A stretch of 64,000 bases of DNA from MGIIb-O5 sp036154155. GTDB lineage: Archaea; Thermoplasmatota; Poseidoniia; Poseidoniales; Thalassarchaeaceae. The notes under the pieces were generated by a model. That model made no database searches, had not been told where the DNA came from, and saw only the letters and a program-made list of their open reading frames with translations. Each line of letters starts with the position of its first letter. Positions within the stretch are counted from its first letter, which is position 1. A program made the position numbers and the translations under genes. Below are positions 26,433 to 34,177 of this stretch, piece by piece. The stretch covers positions 1 through 64,000 of the forward strand of contig JAYZLP010000023.1 in NCBI GenBank assembly GCA_036154155.1, in the 5' to 3' direction.

Positions 26433-26990
26433 TCCAAATCTCCCCATCTCCAGAAGCTTCTCATCTCCATCGTCACTGAGGATCCTATATGACTCTCTCC
26501 TGGGGTGTCTAAGCAACATTACAGTCCGTAATGCCCCTGCAAGGCCCCGCTCCCCTCTAGCAATCAATGGGGGCCCAGAACCCGATGCGTTACCTACTGC
26601 GGACGATGTAGCTATAATTCCACATTCTGATAGCTTCGCAATTTTGGTCAATGAATCACTAACCTCTTTCCTTGTCCTGCCAATCGGCTCGCACCAGTCA
26701 TCAATTACCAACAGTCCACCACTCCCCAATTGACCGATATTATCGAGAATGAGGTCCTCAATCAGAGGCAAGCTGCTCCCAAACTCAATGATTCTCATTT
26801 CCATAATCTGATTATTATCCAAGCCATCCATAATCTCTGAGAATCTTGATCCGTCCGGCGCATTCATACACGCCCAGATTACAGAGCTGCCATTTTCCAA
26901 GGCCTCCCTGGCCATATTCAGGCAGAGTGTAGTTCTACCTGCCCCTGGTTCAGACGATAGATGTACACCACCTCGGCCCAAATCTATCAT
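26418..26990 (-). CDS. RecA/RadB-superfamily ATPase-like protein with altered P-loop
   Basis: The 190-residue protein has a RecA-fold layout. A P-loop-like segment SSEPGAGRTTLCLN lies at residues 12-25, a Walker B-like GGLLVIDDW at 91-99, and a later strand with GIIATSSAV. The P-loop Lys is Arg19 and the first Gly of the motif is Ser13, so nucleotide binding may be weak or different. Length is near that of archaeal RadB (about 220) but RadB is not certain; KaiC-like or other recombinase paralogues are possible. It probably acts in the cytoplasm. Divergent from the small membrane protein at 27086. Confidence 0.6.
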   Translation of the reverse strand: MIDLGRGGVHLSSEPGAGRTTLCLNMAREALENGSSVIWACMNAPDGSRFSEIMDGLDNNQIMEMRIIEFGSSLPLIEDLILDNIGQLGSGGLLVIDDWCEPIGRTRKEVSDSLTKIAKLSECGIIATSSAVGNASGSGPPLIARGERGLAGALRTVMLLRHPRRESYRILSDDGDEKLLEMGRFGLSLV

Positions 26991-27085
26991 ATGCTTTGCT
27001 CCGAAACATCGCGAATGAGCATTACTGAGGAAGATTGCTGTTTTCCTCTAAAAAGAATATTGTACATGCACTCGCAGTCAGTGCC

Positions 27086-27307
27086 ATGAGCGGCGCACCA
27101 CGAGGCAAGGAGAGAATTCCAAGGAGGCCCCTCCCCGCCTTCGAGGAGACCGAGTCCGGAATCGTCGAAGGCATTACTGAATCCGGTTTCCTCAAAGTCG
27201 CACTTGATGACGTAAACCAATACGGCCCCCATGCAATGATTGTACTTCTGGGAATTGTAGCCGCTGCCACAGCAGCAGTATTGATGGTCGCGATGTTCCT
27301 AACCTAG
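27086..27307 (+). CDS. Small tail-anchored membrane protein
   Basis: The 73-residue frame begins MSGAPRGKERIPRRP, has an acidic middle, and ends with one hydrophobic helix (about residues 50-72). This tail-anchored layout resembles Sec61-beta, whose archaeal form is about 50-60 residues, but I see no decisive motif, so I leave it unnamed. It is convergent with purB, overlapping it by 4 bp. A start at 27035 in the same frame would overlap the promoter region of the divergent RecA-like gene. Confidence 0.55.
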   Translation: MSGAPRGKERIPRRPLPAFEETESGIVEGITESGFLKVALDDVNQYGPHAMIVLLGIVAAATAAVLMVAMFLT

Positions 27308-28653
27308 GCCATTAATTCCCTAGCGATGGTCACCGCACTATCCACGATCTCGCCTGATACGCCAAGGTGCCCTCGAGGATCGAACAAATCGTCTAATTGG
27401 TCAGTGTCGAATATTGAAGATATTGACTCAGAAGAAACGCATACCTCCTTCAGATGCACCCCCTCCTCCATTGCCTTCATTGAAGCAGCCCTGAGCTCCT
27501 CATGTGCCTTGTCCCTAGGCATCCCCGAATCAACTAGTGCAAGCATCATCTTCTCTGCCATAACGAGGCCATTCTGACTTTCGATATTCTCCAACATTCT
27601 TTCTCTGTTGACGACCAGCCTTGAAAGGACCCTGTCGCACTTGTCTAATATGTCGTCTAGGAGTATCATAGAGTGCGAGAGAGTGAATCTCTCCGATGAA
27701 GAGTTGGCAAGGTCTCTTTCGTGCCACAGAAGCGCATTTTCATACGATGGAACGATCATCGATCTTACAATTCTGGCAAGCCCACAGGCATTTTCAGCCG
27801 TAATCGGGTTCTTTTTGTGAGCCATGGTCGATGAACCGACCTGCTTCTTCACGTCGAATGACTCTGCTACCTCGCCAATCTCGCTTCTCTGTAGATTCCT
27901 AACTTCCTGTAGGATTTTCTCAATACTGGTTGCCACATTGGACATCCATCCGACCCACTCAATGTACCTGTCCCTGCCAACTACCTGTGTGGTCGCAACT
28001 GGTATCCCGAGACCCAATTCAGTGAGTATGAGCCTCTGTAGCTCGATTGCCCTCTCGCCTTGTGCGGCACCAGTCCCAACTGCTCCTAGGAACTTACCAG
28101 TGGTAGCCCTCGGGGCCAACTCATCAAGCCTAACCATGTGCCTACGGAACTCATCTACCCAAACAGCCACTTTCAATCCGAATGTTATGGGGACCGCAGC
28201 TTGTCCATGGGTCCTGCCTAGCATTATCGTATCCCTTTCCCTCTCTGCTAGGTCACACATGGTCGAAGTCAGTCTTACGAGCATCTCTTTCTGTAACTCT
28301 ATGCTATTCTTGATTTGGAGTGCAACAGCGGAGTCTACGATATCGTTACTTGTGGCCCCGAGGTGAATGCACCAACCTGCCTCTCCCGCCACTTCTGCCA
28401 TTGCCTTAGTGAGTGCCATGATGTCATGCCTGGTTTCTGCCTCGATCTCATCGACCCTGTCGGCCGTGACAATTCCGGGGTCCGAAATATCAGCAATTAT
28501 GTCATAGTGCTCCGGGCTAACTATCCCCATTTTGCTATGGGCCCAAACCAATGCCCTCTCGACTTCCAATTGCCTAGAATGCCTTCCTTCGCGAGACCAT
28601 ATGGCCTTAGCTTCATCCCGCCCATACCTATAGTCCAGAGGTGATACTGACAT
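27304..28653 (-). CDS. purB: Adenylosuccinate lyase
   Basis: PurB removes fumarate from SAICAR and from adenylosuccinate in purine synthesis. The 449-residue protein has the superfamily signature GSSTMAHKKNP near residue 265, the TSNDIVD segment and the GRTHGQAAVPITFG segment with the catalytic His. Length and order are normal for the PurB branch rather than argininosuccinate lyase or fumarase. It stands as a single gene on the minus strand, 40 bp downstream of Dph6, which is on the same strand, so the two may be cotranscribed. Confidence 0.95.
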   Translation of the reverse strand: MSVSPLDYRYGRDEAKAIWSREGRHSRQLEVERALVWAHSKMGIVSPEHYDIIADISDPGIVTADRVDEIEAETRHDIMALTKAMAEVAGEAGWCIHLGATSNDIVDSAVALQIKNSIELQKEMLVRLTSTMCDLAERERDTIMLGRTHGQAAVPITFGLKVAVWVDEFRRHMVRLDELAPRATTGKFLGAVGTGAAQGERAIELQRLILTELGLGIPVATTQVVGRDRYIEWVGWMSNVATSIEKILQEVRNLQRSEIGEVAESFDVKKQVGSSTMAHKKNPITAENACGLARIVRSMIVPSYENALLWHERDLANSSSERFTLSHSMILLDDILDKCDRVLSRLVVNRERMLENIESQNGLVMAEKMMLALVDSGMPRDKAHEELRAASMKAMEEGVHLKEVCVSSESISSIFDTDQLDDLFDPRGHLGVSGEIVDSAVTIARELMA

Positions 28654-28693
28654 ACTTCCCCGTGTCGTTCCGACCCCAGTCCCCTGTTTGAGT

Positions 28694-29446
28694 CTAGCGC
28701 ACGGGTGTTAGCCTTGCAGAATTGACATTCCATGCCCCTCTGGAGCCTTCCCAAGCAACTTCCCCCACTGCCTCTATACTCCGTTCCATATGTGGAGCTC
28801 CAAGAACTAGCGTCTCAAACTCCCCTCCCTCTCCATCTACATTGAATCTGTATCTTCTCGAGAGATCCTGTAGTCGTTCAACTTCCTCATTCCCTATACT
28901 GGCGCCCAGCCACTCAACGCCCAGCCCCTCGCAAGAGACTGAGGCAATACGGACATCGAAGCCGTGTCGGCAGAGATTTTCCATGTGCTTATCAGGGGAG
29001 TTATGCCAGAGTGGTGAGAACGAATGAACACCCAATCTCTCGCACATCATCTCTATCCTGGTCTTTTGAAAATCGGATCTGAGGGCCCCGGAGACAACAG
29101 CATCAAACTCCAACAAACCCTCATGAATCTCTATTCCAGAAGAGTCCCACCCCTCGGGCCACGCCTTTTCCATAGCCAGTCCTGGCTCGGAAAGACCTCT
29201 CAGACCACCTTCCAAATCCCTCATTTCCTGCTCAATGTCCCCCGAAGTCAGTATTGGTAGCCATGGGATTCCCGCTGATGCCGCTTGCATGCCGGCTATG
29301 GCAACCCCCTGAGTTTGGAACATCATTGAATCATCTCCAGTTATGCACATGGTAACTACGGCCTTGACGTCCCAGCCCCTCATTAGTGCCCACCAAGTGG
29401 AATATGCGGAATCTTTTCCCCCTGAACCCATAATTACCACTCTCAT
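28694..29446 (-). CDS. dph6: Diphthine--ammonia ligase Dph6
   Basis: The 250-residue protein is an ATP-pyrophosphatase of the Dph6 family: SGGKDSAYS near the N-terminus, then the middle GALRSDFQKTRIE and SPLWH segments that are diagnostic. It amidates diphthine to give diphthamide on the His of EF-2. The substrate EF-2 is in this window at 38883-41090, with the expected His in DAIHRGPAQ. I chose ATG 29446 since homologues begin at MRVV/KVAVLxSGGKDS; the longer frame adds 20 residues with no counterpart and overlaps a divergent promoter. Confidence 0.93.
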   Translation of the reverse strand: MRVVIMGSGGKDSAYSTWWALMRGWDVKAVVTMCITGDDSMMFQTQGVAIAGMQAASAGIPWLPILTSGDIEQEMRDLEGGLRGLSEPGLAMEKAWPEGWDSSGIEIHEGLLEFDAVVSGALRSDFQKTRIEMMCERLGVHSFSPLWHNSPDKHMENLCRHGFDVRIASVSCEGLGVEWLGASIGNEEVERLQDLSRRYRFNVDGEGGEFETLVLGAPHMERSIEAVGEVAWEGSRGAWNVNSARLTPVR

Positions 29447-29490
29447 GCATCCCCCTGTGGGCTGAAGCGCTTGAATGCCTCGATTGACGA

Positions 29491-29520
29491 GCCTCTTAAC
29501 AACCAACCTTGATAAGAGGC
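29491..29520. promoter_or_regulatory. Symmetrical divergent promoter/operator between Dph6 and PsmA
   Basis: GCCTCTTA at 29491-29498 and its reverse complement TAAGAGGC at 29513-29520 form an 8-bp inverted repeat with a 14-bp spacer. Read rightward, GATAAGAGG is 26-35 bp before the psmA ATG at 29546, in TATA position. Read leftward, the other arm reads GTTAAGAGG, 47-54 bp before the dph6 ATG. It may be two back-to-back TATA boxes or an operator overlapping them. Confidence 0.5.
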
Positions 29521-29545
29521 CAGTGAGGCATGGGGCTTGATAGCG

Positions 29546-30253
29546 ATGCAGCCAAGCGGACGTGGATACGACTCATCAGTAGGAACTTTCTCACCAGACG
29601 GACGACTTCACCAGGTGGAGTACGCTAGAGAGTCGGTAAAGAGGGGCTCAACAACAGTGGGCCTGAAATTCCGTGATGGAGTCATACTGATAGTGGCGAA
29701 GAGGATACCAAGCAGACTTGTAATTCCCGACTCAATAGAAAAAATGTATCAGATCGATGACCACATTGGCATTACAACATCTGGTTTGGTGGCCGATGCT
29801 AGGCAGTTGGTTGATAGGGCTAGAGTCCAGTGCCAGATAAACAGAATGACATACGGGGCTCAGATCGATGTGACATCTCTGGTGAAGAAGATGTGCGACT
29901 ACAAGCAATCATTCACCCAATATGGGGGAGCCAGGCCATTCGGAACCGCATTACTGATTGCAGGGGTTGATTCAGATGGACCCCACCTCTTCGAGACCGA
30001 CCCATCCGGTGCATATGGCTCATATCAGGCGGGAGCTATTGGGAGCGGCCGCAGTGAGGTGATCGCTTACTTCGAGGATAAGTGGAAACCGGGCATGACT
30101 GAGAACGCTTCGATTAAGATAGGGCTCGAGGCCCTGGCTGAAACCCTTGAAGACGGCCTTTCCGGAGATTCGGTAGAGATTTGCGTCATTGATGGAAATG
30201 GGTACAGAGAACTGTCGTCGGAAGATACTGAGAAGCATCTTGCCAAGTTGTAG
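29546..30253 (+). CDS. psmA: Proteasome alpha subunit
   Basis: Seven copies of this subunit form each outer ring of the 20S proteasome. The 235-residue protein begins with the N-terminal gate region GRGYDSSVGTFSPDGRLHQVEYA, which is nearly invariant in archaeal alpha subunits, and keeps the GVDSDGPHLFETDPSG segment. It has no propeptide or N-terminal Thr, so it is not the beta subunit. I use ATG 29546; a TTG at 29537 is in frame. It heads the exosome superoperon, as in many archaea. Its regulatory ATPase PAN is at 63015. Confidence 0.96.
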   Translation: MQPSGRGYDSSVGTFSPDGRLHQVEYARESVKRGSTTVGLKFRDGVILIVAKRIPSRLVIPDSIEKMYQIDDHIGITTSGLVADARQLVDRARVQCQINRMTYGAQIDVTSLVKKMCDYKQSFTQYGGARPFGTALLIAGVDSDGPHLFETDPSGAYGSYQAGAIGSGRSEVIAYFEDKWKPGMTENASIKIGLEALAETLEDGLSGDSVEICVIDGNGYRELSSEDTEKHLAKL

Positions 30254-30307
30254 GTACAGTGGCAAGCACTATCCCCCCGTTCACACTCGGCTCCTTGAGG
30301 GAGCTCA

Positions 30308-30997
30308 TTGGTCAGTCTGGATGATGCCGTAATCGCTCGTATCGAGAAAGGGGGCAGTAGGTACGAGATCCTAGTTGATCCGGATTTGGTCGATGAATGG
30401 AAAAACGATCCCTCTTCTGTTGAAATGGACGACCTTCTTGCAATAGGAGAGGTATGGACCGACTCCAAGAATGGCGAGAGGCCAACCTCGGATGCATTGG
30501 AGAATGTATTCGGATCAAGTGATCTTGAGGTCTGTGTATCTAAGATACTGAGAGATGGCAGCATACAGCTAACTACAGCTCAACGCAAAAAGATGGTCGA
30601 GGAAAAGAGACTGCAGATAATTAGTGAAATTGCTAGCACTGCAACCGATCCAAAGACAAAGATGCCTCATCCACGCACCAGGATTGAGAACGCACTCGAC
30701 GAGGCTAGATTTTCCGTAGATCCTTTCAAGTCTGTAGAAAGCCAGGTAAGTGACGCAATAAAAGTCCTGAAACCCCTGATTCCTCTTCAATTCATCACAG
30801 TCAGGCTCGCGTTCAAGATACCGGGGAGCTCCTATGGCTCAGTGAACCAGATGCTTCGTGATTCTGTAATGAGGGAGGAATGGCTCTCTGATGGCACGTG
30901 GGCCTGTGTAATTGAGGTCCCGGGCGGCATGAAAAACGAGGTCATCAGCAAGGTTGCCAGCAGAGCTTCAGATGCTGAAGTAAGAGAACTTGACTGA
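30308..30997 (+). CDS. sdo1: SBDS-family ribosome maturation protein
   Basis: The 229-residue protein matches the Shwachman-Bodian-Diamond family. It has the FYSH domain (ARIEKGGSRYEILVDPD), the helical middle (TTAQRKKMVEEKR, MPHPRTRIENALDEA) and the C-terminal ferredoxin-like domain. SBDS releases the anti-association factor aIF6 from the large ribosomal subunit. It lies in the canonical position between psmA and Rrp4. The start must be a non-ATG codon: TTG 30308 is the only suitable codon after an in-frame stop at 30296. Confidence 0.94.
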   Translation: MVSLDDAVIARIEKGGSRYEILVDPDLVDEWKNDPSSVEMDDLLAIGEVWTDSKNGERPTSDALENVFGSSDLEVCVSKILRDGSIQLTTAQRKKMVEEKRLQIISEIASTATDPKTKMPHPRTRIENALDEARFSVDPFKSVESQVSDAIKVLKPLIPLQFITVRLAFKIPGSSYGSVNQMLRDSVMREEWLSDGTWACVIEVPGGMKNEVISKVASRASDAEVRELD

Positions 30998-31061
30998 TAT
31001 TTCACCGTAGGTGGTAGCATCAACGGTTATGAAGGGCTGGCCGGTCGCGCGGCCCGATACT

Positions 31062-31730
31062 ATGAGTAGAGAGAGCGACGCGGACGGACCGCGAGACTCA
31101 CGACGAGACCTCGTCGTCGTGCCCGGGGAAGACCTCGGTGTATCAGAGGGGTATGAGGCAGGGCACGGAGTACTAGTTGTCGACGGCCGCCTCAAATCGA
31201 CGAAACAAGGACGAATGAATACGAAGGGCAGCACTGTCTCAGTGGAGCCCCTTCACACTACATACATGCCCAGGCCGGGAGATCTGGTGATTGGGCATAT
31301 AGAAGGGTGCACGAACAATATATGGTTCGTTGACATAGGAGCGCCCTTCAACTCCATACTTCCTATGAGCCTAGGGCCAGCTAAGGTTGAGTTCGGGGGG
31401 ACTAGGAAGGTACTGGACATAGGAGACTCTATTCTCTGCAGGGTTCAAGAAGTTGAAGAGACCCATCAGAGTGTTGTTACAATGAAAGGGCTCGGCCTCA
31501 GGAAGATTAGGTCCGGCGCACTCGACGATGTCGACCCACACCTTCTGGGCAGGCTAATTGGCAAGGGGGGAAACTTCCTCAGAGACTTGAAACTTGAGTC
31601 CGAGTGCCGGATAGTCGTAGCCGAGAACGGCCGATTGTGGATAGACGGAGGCCTAGAGGGAATTCTCAAGGTGAGAAAATCACTGAAGGAATTATCTCAT
31701 GAGGCAAGACAAGTTGGAGGTGTTAATTGA
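31062..31730 (+). CDS. rrp4: Exosome RNA-binding cap subunit Rrp4
   Basis: Rrp4 caps the Rrp41-Rrp42 ring of the archaeal exosome and guides RNA. The 222-residue protein has an N-terminal beta domain (VVPGEDLG), an S1 domain (GDLVIGHIEGCTNNIWFVDI) and a KH domain with GRLIGKGGNFL. I chose ATG 31062 because the frame upstream encodes no conserved sequence; ATG 31029 also exists. Its stop overlaps the Rrp41 ATG (TGATG), which argues for translational coupling. Confidence 0.94.
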   Translation: MSRESDADGPRDSRRDLVVVPGEDLGVSEGYEAGHGVLVVDGRLKSTKQGRMNTKGSTVSVEPLHTTYMPRPGDLVIGHIEGCTNNIWFVDIGAPFNSILPMSLGPAKVEFGGTRKVLDIGDSILCRVQEVEETHQSVVTMKGLGLRKIRSGALDDVDPHLLGRLIGKGGNFLRDLKLESECRIVVAENGRLWIDGGLEGILKVRKSLKELSHEARQVGGVN

Positions 31731-32446
31731 TGGGAGGATACGGAGACGTACAGATGATTGATGAGAATGGCCTTAGAATGGACGGTAGGAAGCCTGGCGA
31801 CGTACGACCTATCACTATCGAAACAGGCGTTGTGCCAGTAGCCGATGGCTCATGCAGGATGACATGGGGCACCAACGAGGTCATCGTCGCTGTATATGGG
31901 CCAATGGAGGCTCATCCAAGGAAGATCCAGAGGCAGGATAGAGCAGTACTTGACGTCGCATACAATATGGCACCATTCTCTACATCGGACAGGATAAGGC
32001 CCGGATTCAACCGACGCAGCAGGGAGATAAGCAAGGTAACCGCCGATGCTCTTGAGAGCGTCGTCCTTCTGGAGCTTTATCCACGCTCAAAGATCAGAGT
32101 CGGAATTGAGATAGTTTCTGCCGAGGCTGGAACCAGATGCGTGGGATTGACTGCTGCCTCAGTTGCTCTGGCTGATGCCGGCATACCCATGACTGACCTT
32201 GTGGTTAGCGTTGCAAGTGGCAAGATCAACGATGTCGTGGTCTGTGACCTGAACAAGGAGGAGGATAACTACGGAGAGGCAGATTTGCCAATGGGAATTC
32301 TCCCAAACACAGGCGAACTTGTGTTCCTACAGATGGACGGGGACTTGTCTCCAGATGAGTTCAAGCAAGCATGGGACTACAACATGGATGCAGCGATGGA
32401 AGTTCACAAACTGATGGTTGAGGCCTTGAAGGGAGGTGGGAACTGA
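31730..32446 (+). CDS. rrp41: Exosome catalytic subunit Rrp41
   Basis: The 238-residue RNase PH-fold protein is the active subunit, degrading RNA 3' to 5' by phosphorolysis. The start is typical (GLRMDGRKPGDVRPI). The RPGFNRRSREISK segment binds RNA and phosphate, and the conserved acidic part includes CDLNKEEDNYGEADLP. Start ATG 31730 overlaps the Rrp4 stop, and its own stop overlaps the Rrp42 ATG by 1 bp. Gene order matches the archaeal superoperon. Confidence 0.96.
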   Translation: MGGYGDVQMIDENGLRMDGRKPGDVRPITIETGVVPVADGSCRMTWGTNEVIVAVYGPMEAHPRKIQRQDRAVLDVAYNMAPFSTSDRIRPGFNRRSREISKVTADALESVVLLELYPRSKIRVGIEIVSAEAGTRCVGLTAASVALADAGIPMTDLVVSVASGKINDVVVCDLNKEEDNYGEADLPMGILPNTGELVFLQMDGDLSPDEFKQAWDYNMDAAMEVHKLMVEALKGGGN

Positions 32447-33222
32447 TGTCTGTGCCACTAGTTCCAAAGCTCCTAAGGGCCCATCTAGCAGATCTAGCGT
32501 TGAATGACACGAGATTGGGCGATAGGGGCCAGTGGGATGGCAGAGAAGTCAAGCTTGAAACAGGCGTACTAGCAAACGCAGAGGGTTCTGCCAGAGTCAC
32601 CATGGGCGATACTATTGTCTTGGCTGGAGTAAAGTTCCAGATCATGACACCATACCCCGATAGGCCCAACCAAGGTGGCCTAATGTGCTCGTGCGAGGTT
32701 AGGCCAATAGCAGGACGTCACTGGGAAGCTGGACCTCCTAGCCCACAATCAATCGAACTCGGAAGGGTAGTCGACAGAGGAATTAGGGAATCTGGTTGCA
32801 TTGACGTCGATGAACTGTGCATTATTCCAGGGGAGAAGGCATGGCAGGTCATCCTAGACCTTCATGCAATCTCCGATGACGGAAACCTATTCGATGCATT
32901 CGCATTGGCCGGTATCGCGGCTCTCAGGAGTGCTACCATTCCGGCCGAGAAGTTCGAGATTGGGGAAGACGCCCCGCTCAAGGTTTCCAAGACGCCGATA
33001 ATGTGTTCATATCACAAGGTCGGAGGAAGGTTCGTTTACGACGCCTCTTATCGAGAGGAACTGGGTGGAGATGAGAGGATTCACATTACTCTGGGGGACG
33101 ATGACCACGTACATTCCCTCCAGAAGGGTCTAAAGGGAATCTTCACGGCAGAAGAATTCGAAGAGATAATGGAGCACGCTAAGGCAAGGTGTGCAGAACT
33201 CCGACAAATAGTAAATGGATAG
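32446..33222 (+). CDS. rrp42: Exosome structural subunit Rrp42
   Basis: The 258-residue RNase PH-fold protein forms the hexameric ring with Rrp41 but lacks phosphorolytic residues in this family. Typical segments are GRWDGRE-like QWDGREVKLETGVL, ARVTMGDT, and PIAGRHWEAGPPSP. It supplies structure and part of the RNA path. It overlaps Rrp41 by 1 bp (TGATG) and precedes L37Ae by 8 bp. I see no departure from the family. Confidence 0.95.
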   Translation: MSVPLVPKLLRAHLADLALNDTRLGDRGQWDGREVKLETGVLANAEGSARVTMGDTIVLAGVKFQIMTPYPDRPNQGGLMCSCEVRPIAGRHWEAGPPSPQSIELGRVVDRGIRESGCIDVDELCIIPGEKAWQVILDLHAISDDGNLFDAFALAGIAALRSATIPAEKFEIGEDAPLKVSKTPIMCSYHKVGGRFVYDASYREELGGDERIHITLGDDDHVHSLQKGLKGIFTAEEFEEIMEHAKARCAELRQIVNG

Positions 33223-33230
33223 GTGCGATT

Positions 33231-33599
33231 ATGGCAAAGAGAACACAGAAGGCAGGCCTAACTGCACGCTTTGGATCCAGGTATGGAGTTAGCGTAAGGA
33301 GGAGGGCTGGCTCCGCACTTAGGAAGAAGTCCAGGGAGTACACATGCCCATCATGTCAGTATCCAAAGGTTAGGAGGAAGGTTGCAGGTATCTGGGAGTG
33401 TAGGAAGTGTGGCCACACATTCACAGGCGGCGTTTGGGAGCCATTCACTAGGGCATCCGAGGCTAACAACAGGGTCATTCGAAGGTCTATGGAAGGGGCT
33501 ACCGCCACAGACATGACTGTTATCGCACAGCAGGCAGCTCTGGATTATGAGCGCAAGATTGCGGAGGCCGAGAGCAATGACGACTCAGAGGAAGAGTGA
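33231..33599 (+). CDS. rpl37ae: Large ribosomal subunit protein eL43 (L37Ae) with C-terminal extension
   Basis: The zinc-ribbon protein binds 23S rRNA. The family core is residues 1-75: KRTQKAGLTARFGSRYGVSVRRR, CPSCQYPKVRRK and CRKCGHTFTGG. At 122 residues it is longer than the usual 70-95. The extra acidic Ala/Glu tail of about 40 residues (ending SNDDSEEE) is unusual. ATG 33231 gives the standard MAKRTQKAG start. Pcc1 begins within its last codons, and the rpoP gene often found next in this operon is absent. Confidence 0.94.
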   Translation: MAKRTQKAGLTARFGSRYGVSVRRRAGSALRKKSREYTCPSCQYPKVRRKVAGIWECRKCGHTFTGGVWEPFTRASEANNRVIRRSMEGATATDMTVIAQQAALDYERKIAEAESNDDSEEE

Positions 33600-33813
33600 C
33601 ACGTCGTCAATCATCCTACGTGCCACACATCAAGACGCAGAGTCAATTTGCGCTGGAATGGTCACAGAGTCTGAGTTCAGCCTATCTGGCGAGAATATGG
33701 AATTCACACTCTCATCCAGAAGTATCTCAGATCTCCGAGCTAGGTGGAATTCACTACTCAGGGGAATAGTCGCTTCGGAGCAAGCATTGAAGGCAATTAG
33801 GGACTCAAGGTGA
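33577..33813 (+). CDS. pcc1: KEOPS complex subunit Pcc1
   Basis: The 78-residue protein fits the small Pcc1/CTAG-like family, the dimerising subunit of KEOPS, which makes t6A37 in tRNA. The family pattern is seen in the C-terminal part: SISDLRARWNSLLRGIVASEQ, with the conserved Leu-Arg-Ala-x-x-Asn-Ser segment. ATG 33577 lies inside the end of L37Ae (23-bp overlap). Prefoldin beta starts 4 bp after it, as in the archaeal superoperon. Confidence 0.88.
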   Translation: MTTQRKSDTSSIILRATHQDAESICAGMVTESEFSLSGENMEFTLSSRSISDLRARWNSLLRGIVASEQALKAIRDSR

Positions 33814-33817
33814 AAGC

Positions 33818-34141
33818 ATGCAGGGCGGACAGGACGCGGGTGAGGCGCTGAAATTAGTAGCTCAGGAGCTACAGGCAGTAATGTCACAGATTCAAACAGT
33901 AAACTCCCAAATTAGTGAGCTTTCTATGACACTAGAGGCCCTTTCTTCACAGGATCCAGAAAGGCCAGTATACCGAGCAGTAGGTAGCCTACTCTTGGAA
34001 GTGAGTGACAGGGACTCCCTCAAGTCAGACATTGAAACTTCAAGGAACTCATTCCAAACTCACATGGACAGGCTCTCAGAGAGGGAGTCCGAACTTAGGG
34101 AGAACTACGAGGAATTGGTCAAATCATTCGAATCGCAGTGA
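33818..34141 (+). CDS. pfdB: Prefoldin beta subunit
   Basis: The 107-residue protein is a two-helix coiled coil: residues 8-45, a beta-hairpin region with PVYRAVGSLLLEV near residues 48-65, then a second helix rich in Glu/Leu/Ser. Prefoldin is an alpha2-beta4 chaperone that holds unfolded proteins for the thermosome. Position after Pcc1 is as in other archaeal exosome operons. The alpha subunit is not in this window. Confidence 0.92.
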   Translation: MQGGQDAGEALKLVAQELQAVMSQIQTVNSQISELSMTLEALSSQDPERPVYRAVGSLLLEVSDRDSLKSDIETSRNSFQTHMDRLSERESELRENYEELVKSFESQ

Positions 34142-34177
34142 GGTGGTCCAATTCCTTCCGAGAGTGATAATGAACCA

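Noticed and set aside
27086..27307. Sec61-beta identity for the small tail-anchored protein
   Set aside because: Topology fits, but I see no conserved motif, so it was left unnamed.
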